Positions 5,295 to 6,935 of a stretch of 6,935 bases of DNA are shown piece after piece. Position 1 is the stretch's first letter. Every line of letters starts with the position of its first letter. The stretch lies in NCBI GenBank assembly GCA_030152585.1, contig JASLJC010000048.1:1-6935 (forward strand). Reading direction: 5' to 3'. Made by a program: the position numbers and the translations under genes. Under the pieces are notes generated by a model that was given only the letters and a program-made list of their open reading frames with translations, was not told the origin of the DNA and ran no database searches. This stretch comes from Savagea sp. GTDB taxonomy: Bacteria > Bacillota > Bacilli > Bacillales_A > Planococcaceae.

Positions 5295-5500
5295 TAGTGT
5301 TAGATGGTGAAAATAAATCATAATATATAACCCTATAACACTCTCATTAGTATAATTTATATCATAATTAATTACACCATTTAAGTATTTTGTGTAAATT
5401 AAATCATAATAAATTGAAATAAATGATATTCTTAGTGCGATTAAGTCATAATATACGACACCTACATTTTTTGTTTGTATAATATAAGTCATAATAAAAG
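5271..5500 (-). repeat. parC: Centromere-like array: six TCATAATA boxes at a 42-bp period
   Basis: TCATAATA occurs at 5277-5284, 5318-5325, 5404-5411, 5446-5453 and 5489-5496, and as TCATAATT at 5362-5369. Start-to-start distances are 41, 44, 42, 42 and 43 bp, about four helical turns, so all boxes face the same side of the DNA. Flanks share a wider pattern, roughly TWARTCATAATAWA, with ACAC often after it. The spacers are AT-rich and not conserved. The array fills the 265-bp gap between the parM start and the end of the next minus-strand gene. The position upstream of parM and the RHH ParR-like protein encoded nearby make it the likely ParR-binding centromere. Replication iterons are an alternative, but no Rep gene is in view. 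Confidence 0.75.
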
Positions 5501-5507
5501 CACTGTA

Positions 5508-6059
5508 TCACTTTTGGTTTAATTCGAAATATTTACAGAATTCTTTTTGGTTTAATTGAAGAAACTTTTGAATGACTTCTGTAAATTGTGAAACATCGTC
5601 TTTTTCCAAATTACCTTTAAAGGTGATTGACTGATTCGAAAATGTAAGTGTGATGTTGTTAGTAGTTTCTCTAGAAATCGATGTGATTTCAATTTTATCT
5701 CGATTTTCAAAGATTTCGTTCAAACTATAAGAAATTGAATCAGCTTTAAAAAAACAATCTATGTCGATGTCAGGGTCAAGAGCGTCTTTTGAAACGGGTT
5801 CTAATTTAATGTCATGTTTTGATAATTGTTCAATTGAGAAACATTTTTTTGATTGTAGTGTTCGAATGAATGGTTCTAGGCTTTCGTTATAATATCTTTT
5901 AGATTCCTCCAACTCATAAAACGTATCTTTTGATAAAACAGCTAAAGAAAGTTCAGTGAGACCAATTTCTGCGTCTTCTTGTGTTGTTTGAATGACAGGT
6001 TTGCCGAAGAGTTGATCCACTTCAAGAGTAGATTGAATCATTTCATTTGCTAAATCCAT
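5508..6059 (-). CDS. Hypothetical protein (183 aa)
   Basis: The ATG at 6059 follows the stop of the upstream gene with no gap (TAAATG) and has no clear Shine-Dalgarno sequence, so it is presumably translated by coupling. The protein is soluble and acidic, without signal peptide or membrane segments. Residues 1-90 appear helical (MDLANEMIQSTLEVDQLFG, DTFYELEESKRYYNESLEPFIRTL). Residues 110-165 look like beta strands (KIEITSISRETTNNITLTFSNQSITFKG). The C-terminus repeats LNQK twice (FLQLNQKEF...FELNQK), encoded by a 13-bp direct repeat (TTTTGGTTTAATT at 5512-5524 and 5545-5557). It lies immediately upstream of the centromere-like array on the same strand as parM, but its role, if any, in partition is unknown. 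No family is recognised. Confidence 0.75.
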   Translation of the reverse strand: MDLANEMIQSTLEVDQLFGKPVIQTTQEDAEIGLTELSLAVLSKDTFYELEESKRYYNESLEPFIRTLQSKKCFSIEQLSKHDIKLEPVSKDALDPDIDIDCFFKADSISYSLNEIFENRDKIEITSISRETTNNITLTFSNQSITFKGNLEKDDVSQFTEVIQKFLQLNQKEFCKYFELNQK

Positions 6060-6278
6060 TTATGGTGTTTCATTTTCTTCTTTTACAATGCCTACTTCTT
6101 CTTTTTTTAACTCGATTTTAATAAAGAAAGTGAAATGATCTGTCTTTTGAATTTCGAATAAATATGTTTCCGTTCTTTTTTCATCTTCTTGTTGTACAAT
6201 CATTTTTAATAAATTCTTTAGTTTAATTGTCTCAATTTTGATTTCTTGTGTTGTTGTAATTTCTTTTTTAATGATCAT
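6060..6278 (-). CDS. Small Lys/Glu-rich hypothetical protein (72 aa)
   Basis: The frame stays open upstream to 6434, but the start at 6278 is chosen because GAAAGGAG (6294-6287) is 8 nt before it. The longer version would run through the promoter and hairpin region and add an unlikely hydrophobic, Cys/Tyr-rich extension. The protein (MIIKKEITTTQEIKIETIKL...) alternates charged and hydrophobic residues, suggesting beta strands plus a short helix (LKNLLKMIVQQ, residues 20-30). The C-terminus is KKEEVGIVKEENETP. The next gene starts directly at its stop. Its leader has two competing hairpins (see 6287-6342), so its translation may be regulated. No family is recognised. Confidence 0.75.
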   Translation of the reverse strand: MIIKKEITTTQEIKIETIKLKNLLKMIVQQEDEKRTETYLFEIQKTDHFTFFIKIELKKEEVGIVKEENETP

Positions 6279-6286
6279 TTTCTTTT

Positions 6287-6342
6287 CTCCTTTCAAGAAG
6301 TGTGTAAATAGAAAGGAGTTGTCCGAAATGGGACAACTCCTT
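6287..6342 (-). promoter_or_regulatory. Leader with mutually exclusive hairpins, one hiding the Shine-Dalgarno
   Basis: In the minus-strand RNA, hairpin A is AAGGAGTTGTCC (6342-6331) with GGACAACTCCTT (6324-6313), a 12-bp stem with a 6-nt loop. Hairpin B would pair CTCCTTTC (6318-6311) with the Shine-Dalgarno GAAAGGAG (6294-6287) over a 16-nt loop. The two share the CTCCTT segment and cannot form together. Hairpin A is stronger and forms first, so the default would be translation on. Hairpin A as DNA is also an inverted repeat over the upstream part of the plus-strand promoter, so it could be an operator instead. Confidence 0.5.
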
Positions 6343-6343
6343 A

Positions 6344-6359
6344 TGCTATAATAATAGCA
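6344..6359. promoter_or_regulatory. Palindromic bidirectional extended -10 promoter
   Basis: TGCTATAATAATAGCA (6344-6359) is an inverted repeat, TGCTAT-AATA-ATAGCA. The plus strand reads TGCTATAAT (-10 hexamer 6347-6352) and the minus strand reads TGCTATTAT (hexamer 6356-6351). Both are TGn-extended -10 elements, and they overlap. They would start RNAs near 6359 rightward and near 6344 leftward, serving the genes at 6425 (+) and 6278 (-). No good -35 is seen for either. Confidence 0.55.
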
Positions 6360-6377
6360 AGCTATGTGAATAATAGG

Positions 6378-6411
6378 TCTCAAAAAAGTATCAAATATAT
6401 TTGGTTTGAGA
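6378..6411 (+). other. Nested inverted repeats in the leader of the gene at 6425
   Basis: TCTCAAA (6378-6384) and TTTGAGA (6405-6411) flank a perfect 12-bp palindrome CAAATATATTTG (6392-6403). They sit directly before the Shine-Dalgarno AAAGGGG. Either a protein-binding site or an RNA hairpin next to the ribosome-binding site is possible. Confidence 0.4.
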
Positions 6412-6424
6412 AAGGGGAAAAATA

Positions 6425-6754
6425 ATGTCCACATCTAATAACTTTTATAAAATTGAATCGCATTTAAATAATTTATACAATAGACAATATGAAAATATAA
6501 AAAGTGACATCATTATCAATGCGCTTACAATCGAAGAGTTATCGAAAGAACAAATAGAAGAATTGAATCGGTTTCATATGGATGAGGTTGTATTAGTTCA
6601 CAAGAATGATGATTACTTTTGTGGGTTACGAGCTAACCATTTTGTTGTTGAAATTGGTTGGTCGGAAAATAAGGAAGATCACAGTATTGTATACTTAATC
6701 ACTTGTAATCACAGAGGAGTGAGAGCGATGACAATGATAGAAATGGTTTTATAG
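6425..6754 (+). CDS. Hypothetical protein (109 aa)
   Basis: ATG at 6425 has AAAGGGG 7 nt upstream and is served by the divergent promoter at 6344-6359. Residues 1-55 look helical (NNFYKIESHLNNLYNRQYENIKSDIIINALTIEELSKEQIEELNRFHM). Residues 56-109 look beta-rich (EVVLVHKNDDYFCGLRANHFVVEIGW, then SIVYLITCNHRGVRAMTM). Two Cys (one in YFCGL, one in TCNH) and two His are present but form no clear metal site. No membrane segment or signal is seen. The compact alpha-then-beta layout suggests a small globular domain. I do not recognise the family. Confidence 0.75.
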   Translation: MSTSNNFYKIESHLNNLYNRQYENIKSDIIINALTIEELSKEQIEELNRFHMDEVVLVHKNDDYFCGLRANHFVVEIGWSENKEDHSIVYLITCNHRGVRAMTMIEMVL

Positions 6755-6810
6755 AGAACACGTTCGGATAATTTCGAAAAGACTGAAGTTATTAGAACAG
6801 GAGAGATGTT

Positions 6811-6935
6811 ATGACAAACAATATTGCCCCATTTACAATTGCTCCGACTCATTTAGTCGAACAAAAGTTTTCTAATGCGATAATTTATAAAGGAGAATTC
6901 AGTTTAGAAGCTGGTAAAGCTATATTTAAAATTGA
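6811..6935 (+). CDS. Hypothetical protein, 3'-partial
   Basis: ATG at 6811 is preceded by AGGAG (6799-6803) at 7 nt, an excellent ribosome-binding site. The frame is open to the window edge (41 codons). The visible part begins MTNNIAPFTIAPTHLVEQKF and continues with alternating hydrophobic residues, consistent with a soluble protein. It follows the previous gene by 56 nt on the same strand with no terminator between, so the two are probably co-transcribed. Too short to assign. Confidence 0.7.
   Translation, partial: MTNNIAPFTIAPTHLVEQKFSNAIIYKGEFSLEAGKAIFKI

Noticed and set aside
5277..5492. Minus-strand ORF of 71 residues across the repeat array, with repeated YYDLI
   Set aside because: Its repetitiveness follows from the 42-bp box period, which is a multiple of three. 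It has no ribosome-binding site and covers the presumed centromere and promoter.
5271..5500. Replication-origin iterons
   Set aside because: Direct repeats could be iterons, but no replication initiator gene is adjacent, while parM and an RHH protein are; centromere is the better reading.
6279..6434. Longer N-terminus for the minus-strand gene at 6060-6278
   Set aside because: It would be coded by the promoter and hairpin region, has no ribosome-binding site at 6434, and overlaps the divergent gene's start; the ATG at 6278 has a good Shine-Dalgarno.
6756..6765. GAACACGTTC as an SOS (LexA/DinR) box
   Set aside because: The Bacillus box is GAAC-N4-GTTC; here the arms are only 2 nt apart, so spacing is wrong.

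Overview
The window is AT-rich, with strong AAGGAGG-type Shine-Dalgarno sequences, many Glu/Asp/Lys-rich small proteins and simple hairpin-plus-T terminators. This points to a low-GC Gram-positive of the Bacillales. The Bacillus cereus group is my best guess from style, but nothing here proves the species. A pSK41-type actin-like segregation system (ParM, a ribbon-helix-helix ParR-like protein and an upstream repeat array) indicates a low-copy plasmid or plasmid-like element.

Layout. (1) Positions 1-2713, plus strand: a run of small, mostly very acidic proteins that I cannot name (left-edge partial, 314-622, 642-881, 902-1150, 1159-1443), with a rho-independent terminator at 610-640. The run ends in a 53-residue ORF (1492-1653) overlapping a 358-residue RadC-like JAB/MPN protein (1637-2713). 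That protein has one intact metal-binding JAB domain at its C-terminus and, by my reading, a degenerate JAB-like copy before it. (2) Positions 2778-3660: a self-contained cassette with a terminator, an extended -10 promoter, a RimJ/RimL-type GNAT acetyltransferase (3001-3546) and another terminator. (3) Positions 3659-5507, minus strand: the segregation module, read right to left as centromere-like array, parM, parR and a 57-residue coiled-coil ORF. The array has six TCATAATA-type boxes at a 41-44 bp period. (4) Positions 5508-6278, minus strand: two coupled genes of unknown function. (5) Positions 6279-6424: a compact divergent control region. A 16-bp palindrome carries an extended -10 on each strand. 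The minus leader begins with a 12-bp hairpin whose 3' arm could alternatively pair with the downstream ribosome-binding site. (6) Positions 6425-6935, plus strand: a 109-residue unknown protein and the start of another gene cut by the right edge.

How it fits together. The par module would keep the element stably inherited: ParR binds the repeats and couples them to ParM filaments. The acidic small proteins next to a RadC-like protein resemble accessory cargo of mobile elements; an anti-defence role is possible but only inferred. The most unusual sequence-level observations are the helically phased box array, the symmetric bidirectional promoter with its mutually exclusive leader hairpins, the JAB plus degenerate-JAB protein, and the third gene of the par operon.
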